Of a stretch of DNA of 64,000 nucleotides, positions 26,607 through 39,982 are shown one piece after another. Position 1 is the stretch's first letter. The number at the start of each line of letters is the position of its first letter. Under the pieces are notes generated by a model. It had not been told where the DNA came from, searched no databases, and saw only the letters and a list, made by a program, of their open reading frames with translations. The DNA is from Dimorphilus gyrociliatus (taxonomy: Eukaryota; Annelida; Polychaeta; Dinophilidae), in contig CAJFCJ010000002.1 in NCBI GenBank assembly GCA_904063045.1, forward strand, positions 3,653,891-3,717,890. The letters are read 5' to 3'. A program made the position numbers and the translations under genes.

Positions 26607-29369
26607 GAAAATTTGCTAATCGAAACGTCCACCATTGTTCGTCACAGCGTTCGCAGATGTCCCCTCTTTTCAAGCTCATTCAAGCAGATTGACTACGAAA
26701 TTACTACGAATTGTCCCTTAGTTGATTGGTTGGAAACTTTTAGAGCCAACAAATTTTTTAATGGATATTTAATTGATTCAGTTATGTATGTGTTTTCATT
26801 TAATTTTTACGTTGCTATTTTGATGGGGGAAATTGAATAAAAACGGATTATTGCGCTTGACGGTTGAATGAAATTGTTGAAGCTCGAAAATTTATTTTCA
26901 ACTTTCTCTATCCGTTGAATAAATAGAATTTTGTACGAATTTTCTATAAGTAGAATAGACTTCTTTAAGGAATAAGTAGTGGTACGATTGTTATTTTTGA
27001 ATTTCAGATGTTCAATTCGATTTTTAAAAGAGCTTAGCCCTTTCGTAAATGTTTCTACAATTAATTACGCAAGCACGTATAAGTCTTACAGTGTGTCTTT
27101 TCGTTAGATATATATACATATATGTTCTGTATATACCACCCTTTGTGATACTCTGCCCTTCTTACTTCTTTTTTTTTTCGACTCCTTTTAGTAATTGAAA
27201 CAATCGTGTCACGTGACTCATGCGAGTACATAAAAAAGAAAGACTCTGCTCGCGCCAAATTTAATTGTCAGATTCAACTATCTTCTCTATTGGTAATTAC
27301 CTCCATCAAGTTGAAAGAAAAGTGATCTTATCTAGTCTTCTACCTCCCTTCTGTTACGTAGAAGAGTATAAAAGAACTGGCTTAGGCCTAAAAGCGCTTT
27401 ACTTGGAATAGAAGAGTGAAAGTTTTATTTTGAATCGTTCTGTGCGTGACACGTGTTCCGGTTGATTTACTAAATTTAGAAGACAATAAAAAACGAAAAA
27501 CTTGACATGTCGAAAAGAGACGCCATTATAAATCTTAGAAGATTTTGATTTGTTTTTATGAAAGTAATTTGCAAGACGCTGAAAGACTGTTGCAGTCACA
27601 TGTAAATCTTCCCATCTGCAATATTTCTGGCTCGTTTACTTCATTTTCTAAGAAATCTTAATTCTAAAAGAGTTATGCAATATTCCTTACTATAAATAGA
27701 ATTGCACGAACGATGCATTTACATATAGGAAATATTATTTGTTAGGATTTCTGGCGTCGTTCTCTATTCTTAATTAATTTGACTTAATTAGAGATGGAAT
27801 TAATTTTTTTCAAGTCCTTTACCTTTATATCACCTTCAAAGGGAGGAAATAAAAGGGAGAAAAAGAGCATTTTAACATTAGAGAATAGATGCTTTCCTGT
27901 TTAGAACATTAAGGAAGACGGTTGGTTGACGCATTCCCTAATAAGAAATGCTGGTTGACAACCACCAATCAAGAAATTCCCGCCTGAAAATATAATAGAT
28001 AGCGGAAAACTTCTATTTATAGCATAATAAGAAGGTTATTTTGACGTGGGGCCATAAACTGGAAAAGTGAAGCTTTTCCTGAGGACAAACTTCTTTACTT
28101 CTCGATTAAACGAGGCTTAATCCAACAAAAGAGAATAGAAGAAAAAAAGCCAATAGACATAGCCCAAAGTCTAATAGATAGCAAACAAACTGCCGAAACG
28201 AGCTCGAGGCGGCTTTTGGAAAGGAAGATGAAAGAGCGAGAAACGTTCGCAGTCGATGAGCCGTAATGACAGTCTAGAGAATCGAAAACGAGTGGAACAT
28301 TCGCCTACATTTTCTTTTCGTCTTTTTTAGCCACGTATATAAGGAATTTATAGGGGAAGGCCTACTCGTTTAAGAGACTATGAAAATTAAGGGGCTGGAG
28401 TAAGGGGCGGTTCATTGAAGGAGAAGTTTTATCATTCTGTTCTTTTGTTGACGGTTAAAAGATGAAACGGGTCGCAGTTTACGTTGACCTCTTGAAGCAG
28501 TGACCTGTTGAATTATTTGACCCGATGGGGAAAACGATGTTTTGTGAACATCAACCCATCAAAATTTATATTCTATGTAAATATTGAAGAAACCGATCAG
28601 TTACTCAATATTCAGATAACATCCGTTCTTTAAATTCCCTCGGCTTAATTGATCAATTTCAATAAGAAGTAGAATAAATAAACATGGGCTTTATCTGTTT
28701 CGTGCTCTCTTGGTATGTTAATCTCTTATTTTCTCACTATATCTTCTTATCTTCATATTTGAGAAGATACTCCAAAACCCAACTCTTTTAACGATTCGTG
28801 AAAGATCCCCTTCCTGCTAGAGTTGCCAGAGTCGATAGTATCTTTACTCTAAATTATCTGTTTTACTATAAGCCTTACTCTACTTTTCTTTATCCGTTAT
28901 TTCCCTTCTCTTTATAGAAAAAAAGAAAAGCGGCCGAAAGGGAGTGGGGACGGAGAGAAAAGAGTTAAAAAAGAAGAGAAAACTTTTTTTATTCTTATAG
29001 TAAACTATAAAAATTGAATAAATAGATTCCCCCATTATCAATTAATTATTAATTAAGTACAATTATTATTTTATACTTTGATATAAGAATATTTATTTAT
29101 CGACTTATAGATTTTCCGTTTTCTTTTTCAATTAGAAGGAAAAGTTTTGAAATAATCAAATAAATTGCAAATTCAAAATATATTATAATACAATAGATTT
29201 ATAAAGATAAAAGAGGTTTTTCATTTTTTCATTCTACCACAATAAAACGTCTTGCGTATTAAGATCTTTTGAATTGAATATTTCTCTATCCGTTTATTTT
29301 TTTTTCTGACTGTCTTTTTTTCTCTCAATCCGCCCTCCCCTCCTTCCCTCCCCTTCTCTCTCACCACCC

Positions 29370-29371
<2 letters not shown>

Positions 29372-29403
<32 letters not shown>
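29372..29403. repeat. (CT)n microsatellite
   Basis: A pure CT tract of about 32 bases in a longer pyrimidine-rich stretch. Confidence 0.95.
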
Positions 29404-29405
<2 letters not shown>

Positions 29406-29831
29406 CTTTCCCTTTCTCTCTTCTCTTCTATATTTTTGTTACGCTTGTTGTTCAGTTGAATTGGAAAGATTAAGTCTCTTATCTAAAGATCTTGAAAAAC
29501 AACCCTTGAATAGTCTAAATAAAAGGCATAAATATTTAACGATAAGATTTATCTTAACATTTAATCAAGATCGAATCAAATACAATTTATTAAATCAATT
29601 ATTATTTGTATAAAAAAATTATATTTATCATTAAACAATTCAAAAATAATTTATTGATAGGTGAAAAACTGCTTTAACAGCTTTCGTCTTTTAGTTAAAT
29701 AATTGATTAAAAATATTTTCCCTCCTATTATTTACTATTTTATTCCTACATAATACTTATAAGTTGTCGTTTTCTTATAATATTCAATCTTTACCCTTAT
29801 CCCATTTTTTGTCTATTTTATTCTTTCTCTA

Positions 29832-29837
<6 letters not shown>

Positions 29838-29862
<25 letters not shown>
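29838..29862. repeat. (TC)n microsatellite
   Basis: A pure TC tract. It produces spurious Leu/Ser-rich open frames on the plus strand. Confidence 0.95.
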
Positions 29863-29868
<6 letters not shown>

Positions 29869-31800
29869 GTCTCTTTCTTTCTCTCTATCTCTATCTTTGT
29901 ATACGTCTTTCTTTCTGTCTATCTCTGTTGCTCGCTCTCTCTTTTTAACCGTTAAAACTTTTTTCCTTTGTAATATTTATCATATTCAAAGCTCCTTATT
30001 TTTATATACTAAACGATTTAAGAAATGTAAATTTATGTATATTTCTATATGCTCTATATATATAAATACATATGGCGTTTAAATAATGTTCACATATGGC
30101 TAGGAAAAAAGTTTTTACAGACGATATCTATCATATATAGACCTATGAAATTCTGCTCAGTATAGAATTTCAACGGTAAGATTTATCTCAGCAGTTCTTC
30201 GTGACCGAGATAGACGCCCCTATTCGAAATTCGATTCCCGAGTGAATTTTCTAGCATCGGGCCGTCTCTTTGCTCGCAATCGGCGGTGCGTGAAATTGCG
30301 ACGATCGGATGATCGGCGAAAATAATCTGATTTTTTTATCTGAACTTTTTTTCCCGCATTTAGAGTTTTCCAATACATTTTCGGCATTTTACAGGTGTTC
30401 GAACGATAAAGAGCAAAAAAGGGGAAAAATAACAACTTATCTCCTTTTATATTCGACCCCCACTCTCTTTCCTTATTCCGTCTATCTTCCCTCTCTCCTT
30501 TTCTTTTTTTTAATACATTTTCTCACGATTATTATCACTGTCTCGAAGCTATTGTCGTAATACAAATAAAATCATAAAACAGTTAAATATTATCACTATG
30601 GCGAAATGGCGTAAAAACAGATTATAACTCGTCATTTGGCTGCGATGAATTGATTTAGATAGAATAAAAAAAAAATTATAGATACTTTTCATGAATAAAA
30701 TCTTCATAATATTTTATGAAAGATGCAAATAAAATGTATAAGATGGGAAGATTTCTTCGGTCTTTGTTGGCCAACCTGCCCTTTATGTGAAAATGTGTCA
30801 GGTGCGTTTTGTAGTGCAATAGGTGTGCGAATTAATTGTAGGGAAGTTCTTAGGAGATTTCTTTTCTTCTTTCCCGAACCGATGTACAATCGTATACCCT
30901 ATGGAATATGGGTTTTACGTTACTCTTAGGACTTTGATTCTTTTGTTTCTTAACTCTTTCCTTTTATTTTATTGCTTGTTGACGATTGTAAATATTTTCG
31001 TATTTTGAAGAGAAAAAGAAAAATAACGGCCAGATTAACGGTATAAAAAAAACTTACAAAGGCGTTTTACACCTGTAGGAGTTATTAATTATTCTTGCAA
31101 GATTTTCGAGGATGACTACATTCAAAGAACCTTGAATTATATGTTCTTCCACTTAGTTAAAAGGGGTGGCAGAATGAGAAAATTATAGGATTAGTAGTTG
31201 AATAAGTTTGCCGCAACGCTTAGCCGCATGAAAGGAAATTATTTTAAAGACGATAAATTTTTTCTTAAATGCTTTAAACAAACATTTATATAGATATAAA
31301 TAAGAGACACTTTTTCTATATATAAAGTATTAGTTTATGCAAGTATATATCAATTACATATTTATATTAAATTTTCATTTGTCCATTAATAACTCTTTCA
31401 CGAACGAAGAGAGGCAGAAATAAACAAGACAAAGAGTCTTAATGGAGTGATGGAATCCTTTAAAATATTTCACTGACATGGCTTATTTTAACATTTAGAG
31501 AATGTCGACTCGAGAGACATGCCAGAACCTATAATAATTAGGCAAATGGTCTCTCTGACTCTTTTGGCCTTATCTGTTAAAAATGTTCAACAACTGACGG
31601 TAATAATTCATTGGAACTTTAACCAACATAAGGAAAGTCCTTTTAAACTTTGTGCTTGATTTTAACAGGTGAATTAATCAGAATAGGCACCCAACAAGAA
31701 TTTCTCATTCGGCGATCTGGCGTAGAGACGCCGCCGACATCTGTTACTATAGGCATAGCGATTCGCAGGAGTAATACGTTAGTAATAGAAATCAATGACG

Positions 31801-31836
31801 GCCGTTTGCCAAGGGACAAACGGCTTGTTTGCAAGC
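31801..31836. repeat. Two adjoining perfect hairpins
   Basis: GCCGTTTG (31801-31808) pairs with CAAACGGC (31817-31824) across an eight-base loop. GCTTG (31823-31827) pairs with CAAGC (31832-31836) across four bases. They lie in the most GC-rich island of the intergenic region and may be a regulatory or RNA structure. Confidence 0.6.
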
Positions 31837-33437
31837 TGCACAATTCTTCTTTTCACCGCCCTAATCCGCACTCGCGCCAGCTTAAGCAAGGGGGACGCCG
31901 AGGACGCGAACAATAAAGGGAAGCGTCTAATTTAGAGCGATTATTGTTCGACGTTTGCTGAAGACCTGCTATATGTCGATGAATATTGTCGAGTATGATT
32001 GATGAAGATATCAATTTTAAGAATAACAGCTAGCTCCATCTGTCTGTTGATTCTAATAAATATATACTGTATATATATGTATATATAATGAGATTCTTTG
32101 TTTTACGCGTGTTTACGCATTCGTAAACAGAATTATTTAGAAGAAAACAAAAGTAAACAACTACAATTTATTTTACAAATTTCCCATTCATATATAATAT
32201 AAAAAATGGTATAAATAATAATAGAAATATTCTTGGAATGTAAAGAAATATACCACCATACGCCCGTTGTTTATCCATTCATCAATTCTAGCTACTCACT
32301 TGAAAAGGTTAAGATTTTTAATCATACATCAGAGGTTCTTTAAAGGCTAACCAGTCAAAATTCAATTTCGGTAGATGAAAATTTCCTTAGAAAACCTTAA
32401 ATTTCCCTAAGAAAGATACTCAGAAAGAAGAGAAAGGGAAGAAGGGAAAAAATAATTAATAAAATAAAAAAAAATCAATAATATGTCTTTTGAATAATGA
32501 AATTTATCTTATTTGCATTCAAAATGCCAGTCCACTCTTGGTCTTCCAAAGATGGCTGCATTACAATCGAGATCCGCTGCTTGTTTCCTAACATCTCAAG
32601 AGATTATTATGCTTAAAAAGCAACAATGGTCTCTCTTTAAACCTCATCTCGGTCATAGCTAATCAACTGTAAAAATATATAAATGAGTAGTATATCTATT
32701 CTATTTATATACAATGTTTCTCCCAAGTTGAATATTCACCTAAATATTAACTTATATAGCAATTTGTAACACTTGTCCTCTTGTAAAGAGTACAGCCAAT
32801 CATTTTCCTTTTTTATCATGATTTATGTAACAAAAGTTAACTCAACTATTTTTACTTTTCAAGTAATCGCACAAAAGATAAAAATGACAACAAATGTTTT
32901 CTCAATTCAACTTTATAAAAAGTTTTTAGAAAACAATACTTAACGCCATCTACCGGTTTATAGAGCAACAAAAATCCTGATTATATTTTTTGTAGCAAAT
33001 AAACTATGTCAAGGATTGGTCTTTTTAAACATATCAACGATTTAATGAAGAGATAAATCATATTTAGTCTATATAAAGATAGACTGATTGATTTATTAAC
33101 ATATATACTAATATATATATATACATATACTGAAAATACAGTACATCTTTCGTAAATACAGGTTATACCCAAGTAAGAAAAGAATAATTAAAAGCATAAA
33201 TAGTATACCAGATACGACAGAATAGCATAAATTGATTGTGTTCTTGAATAAAACTAAGAACGTTTTTTAATATATAAAATCAAAATAAAAAAAAAATCAA
33301 AATAAAAAAAAGGAAAAAACAACTACAGAGATGTCCTGCTTTCTCCTTCTCTTTTCCTAAGATATTCAATAGTATTGGCCTTATGACAATGTCTTTATGT
33401 TTACATATATCACTTTCAATGGAAATTATTTATATTC

Positions 33438-33443
33438 TTTATT
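33438..33443 (-). terminator. Poly(A) signal overlapping the calmodulin-like stop codon
   Basis: On the minus strand AATAAA overlaps the TAA stop at 33439-33441, implying a very short 3' UTR if used. Confidence 0.35.
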
Positions 33444-34481
33444 TACTGTCTGCCAGCATATTCTTAATAAATTCTGCAAAATTAAAATACCATAAAGAGT
33501 ACACTTTTTTATTATTGTATCATTTTACCTATATAATTAATTTCTCCATTATTGTCTGGTTCTGCAAATTCAATCATTTCGTCTACTTCTTCGTCTGTTA
33601 ATTTCTCTCCCATATTTGTCATTATATGACGTAATTCTGCTACGGATATTTGACCATTGTTCTCTTTATCGAATACTTGAAATGCTTCCTCAGTTAGACC
33701 TTGAGTACCTTCCTCCTTTGGTACTCGAACCATTAGCGTTAGAAATTCAGTAAAATCTAAAGTACCACTGCCTAAAAATTGCGTTATCCGTTTAAATATA
33801 TGCTTAAATATTTCGTATATCAGTTACCATCTTCGTCGAATTCCTCTAAAAGTCTATTAATTTCACTATCGGCAGGATTGTGACCTAGAGATCTTAATAC
33901 GGGACCCAACTCCCTCGTCGTTATACATCCATCTCCATCTTTATCGAAGAAGGAGAAAACCTCTTGAATTTCTTATTAAGAATACAAATAACAAACTGTT
34001 TAATTATATTTTTAAATAACGACAAGAAATTTTTAAATAAAGGATATTAAACCTGCTATAACTTCCGGCTGTAGTTGTTCTGCTGTAGGAGCGGGTATTT
34101 CGTCCTCGGTACTCTGACAACAAAAGAATGAATAGAATTTTAAACAAATTCATATATACAGTATTCTTTTTACCATGTGAACTATGATTAGTAAATGTAA
34201 TCACAAGTCAGAAAACAAAAGGCCAAATTTAAAATAAAGAGCACTTGATACTACATGCTCAAAAAGAGATAATTACAACGTATTAAATGATTTAAGATAA
34301 GTAGGTAAGTCTTTAATCGGACGTAAGAATGTAAAATCTTTGAAAAAACGCCAATATAAGTAAGAATTTATGGACAAACCGCCAGCTTGAAGAAATTTGA
34401 TAAAGACTAAGGGCTAAGATTCTTTTTAGACGCTTAATACTATCGGAAATCGTGAAAGATAAGAGAAATATTACTTACCAT
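33439..34481 (-). CDS. Calmodulin-like EF-hand protein
   Basis: Five minus-strand exons (34479-34481, 34053-34113, 33828-33971, 33529-33771, 33439-33473) encode 161 aa. The first coding exon is only the ATG, followed at once by a gtaagt donor; this is the intron position known in animal calmodulin genes. The protein has four EF-hands: loop 1 [12 protein letters not shown], loop 2 [12 protein letters not shown], loop 3 [12 protein letters not shown], loop 4 [12 protein letters not shown]. The stretch [22 protein letters not shown] is nearly calmodulin. Differences are an N-terminal STEDEIPAP extension, Glu at position 3 of loop 3, and Glu instead of the near-invariant Asp at position 1 of loop 4. 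It is probably a diverged calmodulin paralogue, perhaps with weakened C-lobe calcium binding. Troponin C is less likely given the sequence. Confidence 0.9.
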
Positions 34482-36865
34482 AACAGTATCCTTTATATTT
34501 TGGCTTGTAGCTATGCAAACTCGTTCAATAAGGATTATCTTGCTATACAAAGCTAACTGTACGAGTTTGAATGAAAGCCGTCTTTTCATTTAGCTCATAT
34601 TGATTCCGTTCGTGTCTCTTCGACGCCAACTGGTTGGGTTTAATAAAATGATAGATCAATACTCCCTTAGATAAATTATAGCTGCATATATTGTATACAT
34701 AGAGTCCGAATAAATGTATTGAAAAGCTATAAATCTACAAAGTGTTTATTGCTAGTTATTTTAACTAAAAGCTCTTTCACACCTATTTTATTGTTAATAA
34801 TTTACAATCCTCCTGCAATGTAATTAATTTCTTCCTTTCTCTTATTTTATCACTTAAAAATATGATAGACATTCATAAGCGACTAGTAGCTAATAGATAC
34901 AGTGTGTATGGATGTATATGTTCAGTTTAGTCTCGTAGAAAGCGATACCTATTACCTGTTTACAACATATTAGAATATTTATAGATTGTACTTTATATTT
35001 TGTATGTTATTTCTAATTTAGGAGCTATTACTTCCTCAATTGTCAAGGAAAAAAAACCTTACTTGTGTACATAGTCAAGTAATCAAGAAACTTAAATGTT
35101 TTTATATATATAGTATACATTTATATATAAAAAGATATTAATATAATAGGCTTTGTTTCTTTTTTCTAAGAAAATAAACGATTTAAAAGATTTGTCGTTT
35201 TTTTTGTTTTAAAGGGAAAAATACTATTCAAGCCTGGAAGCGAAGTTAAATTATCCGGATGTTGACATAAAAATCGGGGTACAACAGCTGTTTTTATTGT
35301 TATGTCTTGCTTTAGTCTTTTTATAATGTGATTAGTAGCACATTTTGTACATTTGAACGTTTTTAATATTTACTGTTAGTGTTGCAGTTTTTAGTTTTTT
35401 TTTATAATTTTACTTTTAATAAAATGTCACATTACAAAATAATAAAAAAGAGAAATCTTTGTTATTTTTCATTCTCTAATGGCTTTTATAATAATGCTAA
35501 ATAGGCAGTTTGCAAAATACTTGTTTCTCACTCTCTTTCTCTCTCTCTCTTAGACGAATATATCGATCTTTGGAATATTTATTTAGGATGAGTGGGAGGC
35601 GGAGGAGGAAGATGAGGATATGAATATTTTAGAGAGATTTAATTCATTATAAAATATCGGGAATATTTAGAAAAATACATAGTCTTCTGAACATAAAATT
35701 GGCCAATAAATCTGTTAATCATTTATACGGTCAATTAAATCTATTAGAGATCTTACTAAGAGGAATGAAGCAGTTTATTCCTTTTGCAGGTGTTTTATAA
35801 GTACTCTTGTTTTTCATATATAAGAATAGTTAATGTTCCTTTTCCGATCGATTATTGAAATATATCAGATCATAGTTGAATGAAAACGATATATTGATAA
35901 ACTTAAATGTGACGGTTTAAATTATCGTTTATTTTGAGCTTATATTAAGGATTATGTAGATCGAGAATTGGTAATATAGAAAACGGCTTACATAAGAAAA
36001 TAAATTTAACAGCTTTATAAATTATATCTTAGAAAAATGGGATATTATTCATATAAAACAGATGTTTTAAACGCAGTTAAAAAAACTAATTATTTAAAAT
36101 TCAATATTATTATTTTAACTTTGTAAAGTAGAATAAAATTATCCTTTTCACTTTCATTTTCCTTTCAATCCATTCAATTTCATATATAAATTGATTTTAA
36201 ATGAAAAAAGAGAAAATTAGTCTCCACTTTCAATCGTTATATTTACAATTTAAAGAAGAATTGTTTACTTAACAGTAATAATATATTCTATAAATATTGA
36301 ATATTTGTATCCTTAGAATTAATGAATGTCTTCAGAAAAATTATTTCAGTAACTAACCAATAACTAGTTTTCTTTGTTAATTATGATAATTTAATGAATA
36401 AATGAATTTGTTCATGTTTTTTTTTTCCATATATAAACTCATACACAAACATATCTATGTCGGCTATCTTTTTAATTAGTTGATCATTTGCATGCTATCT
36501 TATCTCAATTGGGATTTTTCAACTTGCTTTTGTCGGGTATGAGAAGTTACATGAACAACTGTACTACTCAATACACATTGAAAAGTGTAGCTGTTTGACC
36601 ATACTATTCTCTTTTTTTATTGTGTTCAAGATGAAATTTAATGAAACTCAACATAAAAATATTACAACAACAGGATTATTCTAAAGTGCTACCTGCCTAC
36701 CTGAGCAACATTGCAACTATAAGTAATAAAGCAATAATTCCTAATCGATAATTTCACAAAAAGAGATACGTCACAACAGATGGGAAAACGCTATATATCA
36801 ACTTTTTTTTGTTAAAACAGCAAAATTATCATTTTTACTGTTGGAGCCAGCTAAAACTATTAAAT
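34482..36865. other. Intergenic region between calmodulin-like and chondroitin synthase
   Basis: This is the shared upstream region of two divergently transcribed genes. It is AT-rich with homopolymers, and I see no coding or RNA gene. An acceptor-like aaaacag ending at 36820, 45 bases before the synthase ATG, could end a 5' UTR intron or be a trans-splice site. Confidence 0.5.
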
Positions 36866-39343
36866 ATGAGAACACTTATGAGATCCAGGAGACGGTTAGC
36901 ATACATTTTCGGTGTATTCGCTGGTGTTTTATTAATGTTTTTAATAAAGAGGTATTTAACTTTTATCTTCATATTTCTCCTTCTAATCAAACTTTTTTAT
37001 CTTTTTCTTCTTAAACTGCTATAAAGATTCCCTAGTTGCAAAAGTATTTTATTTCAACACAAGTGTATTGATTGTTCATCACTTTATAAACCAAGAAATG
37101 ATATTTATATTGGTATTTTATCGTCAAAAGAGTTTTTAGACCGAAGAGTAAAATTCATTCAAGCATCTTGGGGAGTAGCAGCTCTTCCTCATTTACATTT
37201 TTATATGAATCACACAAATAGTGCTAAACTCCCAGTTATTCGTTTACAAGGAGTTAGAGACGATGAATACCCACCAAGGAGAAAAGTTTTTAGAATGCTT
37301 GAACATTGGTGTTCTCATTTCGTTGATAGCTATAATTGGTTTATTAGAGCAGATGATGATTCCTACATTAAAATTGATCGCCTAAAGACATTTCTACATA
37401 GTTTGGATAGTGAGAAAAAATGGTACATAGGTCAGAGTGGTGAAGGTAAACAGGAAAAGAGAGGAAAAATTGGTTTCCCTCCCGGCTACTTTTATTGTAT
37501 GGGAGGTCCTGGTATGATATTTAGCAGAGGATTATTAAAAAGTATTTGCCCTCATCTAAACGAATGCCAAAGTTTAAATGTGACTGAGCACGAAGATATT
37601 GAGGTTGGGAGGTAAGTTTCTTTACAGTATTACAAAATCAATCTTCCAGAATATGAATTTAAAAAAAAAAGACTGCATAATTAAATAATAATAAGCTTTT
37701 TTGGTTTACAATAACTTAGTTAAAGATAACTTGAATAGGTATTTTGAGTATAATAGAAATCAATAACGTAAGCACACTAGTTTTACTATTTTTTTTTGCA
37801 AACTTTTCCATATTGAGTAAATAAAATTTATCAATTTTTCTACTTCCTACTCAAAGTAAATTTCGTTTAAATAACACTTTTACACCATACCCGATTATAT
37901 TTTATCAATGATTAATTATTGGTTATTTATTGAATTTCCTTCAACATCAGGTGTGTACTAGAGAAAGCAAAAGTAAGCTGTACAAGTAGCTATGAAATGA
38001 TGAAGCTTTTCTATGCCCATTATAGCGAAAATAATAAATCTTTCAAATCAAAAATGGAAGGCGCTACTGGTAAAGCAGTTCTTAAGGCTCTCACAATTCA
38101 TCCATTGAAAGATGCTATGTATTCGTATAGAATCCATGCATTTATCCTAAATGCAAAAGCTCAAGAATTACGTAATAAAATATATTCTATACTCGCGCTA
38201 AATAATTATACAAATTCCTTCTTGGATCCCTCTAATGATATTTGGAAAAATGATAAACCATGGACTAACGTCTGGAAAGGTTATAGACATTATCAAACAA
38301 ACTTTGAAGATCAAAGAAAACGACTGTTTGGTGTTAGGCGATCAAAAGTTAGAGAGGCTGCTTTAAAGTCGTTACAATACCTACGACGTTATCAAGATAA
38401 GCCTGTGAAATATTTGCGTAGCATTTATACTAATCTAAAACCAAATTTTGGTATCTGTTACGAAATACATATAAGACTACATGAAAATGTTTTAGCAAAT
38501 GTTGGTGGTATAGAAAAGTTCGAGTCATTAATGTCTAGAGAGGTCCACATCAATTCAGAAGAATTATTGACTGTTATTGTACCATTTTCGGGTAGATCGG
38601 AAGCCTTAAAGCGATTTTTAAAAACTTGGAGAAGCTTGAAAGATTTAAGTGAGAATGTTAGGCTATTAATTGCACAATCTGAGAATAGTAGAGAGTTAAA
38701 TGTAGATGAATCCCTTAACGATCTCAAGAGTGAAGCAAACATTGAAACATTAACAGTATATGGAAACTTTTCGCGAGGTGTTCTTTTGCATACTGCTGTA
38801 AAAAACTCTATAGAGAGCGGCATAGTATGCTTTATTGACGTTGATATTAAACTAGGAAATGGAAGCTTGGTTAAAATGCGAAGAAACACTAAAAAACATG
38901 AAACAGCTTTTCTACCTATTATGTTCAGTGAATTTGATCCTAGATTCTCTTCAAATCTATCTGATATATATCACAAAGATTCCGGTTATTGGAGGGAATC
39001 GAGTTTTGGTCAACTTTGCGTACATAGAGATGATTACTTAATGTCAGGAGGATTTCCCCAAAATATAAAAGGATGGGGAAAAGAAGATATTGAATTAGGA
39101 GATCATTTAATATCTAAGGCAAATCTACGAATGTTTAGATCTGCCGATCCTGGCCTGATACATAAATACCATCCAATTCATTGTGATAAGATTGAAAATA
39201 GAAAACAAAAAAAAATGTGTTCTGCTGTCAAATCAAAAACTTTCGCCTCCAGAAATACCTTAGCAATACATGTCGACAATGTTTTAGGTTTGCAAAAAAC
39301 AGAAACTGAAGAATATCAAAATAATATTGCCTATGAAAGATAA
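36866..39343 (+). CDS. Chondroitin sulfate synthase family glycosyltransferase (CHSY/CHPF-like)
   Basis: Three exons, 36866-36951, 37027-37611 and 37951-39343, encode 687 aa. The ATG at 36866 is the first that gives a type II membrane anchor (RRRLAYIFGVFAGVLLMFLI). The N-terminal half is a GT31 beta-1,3-glycosyltransferase domain with RADDDSYIK (DxD-type metal site), CMGGPGMIFSR and TEHEDIEVGR. The C-terminal half is a GalNAc-transferase-type (CHGN) domain with CFIDVDI and GWGKEDIELGDHLI. In animals such Golgi enzymes alternately add GlcA and GalNAc to build the chondroitin backbone. Both DxD motifs are present, which suggests an active polymerase rather than a co-factor. It is shorter than human CHSY1 (about 800 aa). 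The first intron is 75 bp. Confidence 0.93.
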
Positions 39344-39982
39344 TACTTTAACTATCTTCATTCAGAGTCATCAAATTGAGATTGCTATTCAGACAACTAT
39401 CAAATTGTATCCCATCAATTCAGATAGATGGAAAATTAGCTATCGTCTTATTTATCAAACAGCCAATTAGAAGCTAATGTTAATGAAAATATAGAAGAAA
39501 TTATCAAAAGTTTTAATTTCTATTTATCTTTTTTTTTTGCCTATTTTAATGACGATTATATTTTTTCAGAATAAGGTCACTTTATTGTTGAATAATATCT
39601 CCTTGTTCGTATATAAATAACAGCGAAGACTTGTTTTATTTAAAAAAAATAAAAGAATAATAACCATGCTTTTATAACATTGGAAAATAATATTATTGTC
39701 TATATTTGTTTTTTTTTTCTTTTCTTTCTTTTGTGTAAGCTTTTTTTATGCCTCTAATGTTGTTATTTCGTCTGCTTTTACCTTTTCCACATCATATGTG
39801 ATGTTTTTAAAGCCATTTTAGCAATAATTTTAAATATACAACGTGTAAATCTACAATTTTTCTATTATTATATTATTATTAGAAATGGGAATCTACACAA
39901 AACGTTGAGATAGGCCAATCTTTTGTTTAAATTTTACTTCCTTTTCGAAAGTAGTTATACCAATATTAAAGATATAACAACT
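39344..39982. other. Intergenic spacer, chondroitin synthase to deacetylase-like gene
   Basis: This 640-base spacer contains the synthase 3' UTR with AATAAA at 39648-39653 and the presumed promoter of the next gene. No ORF of note. Confidence 0.5.

Larger units (their letters stand above)
26607..33437. other. Gene-poor intergenic region (6.8 kb)
   Basis: No gene is confidently identified. Contents include CT microsatellites, GC-richer islands at about 28180-28330, 30190-30320 and 31640-31960, a cysteine-rich 68-codon ORF at 30723-30929, and a possible minus-strand terminal exon at 32509-32587. None matches a family I recognise. Confidence 0.45.

Noticed and set aside
27367..27374. TATAAAAG on the plus strand
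   Set aside because: Only a 13-codon frame follows within 200 bases; there is no evidence of a gene.
29764..30082. Two overlapping Leu/Ser-rich plus-strand ORFs
   Set aside because: They are produced by the TC microsatellite.
30190..30320. Possible tRNA (GATTCCC-like T-arm)
   Set aside because: No cloverleaf could be formed around the motif on either strand.
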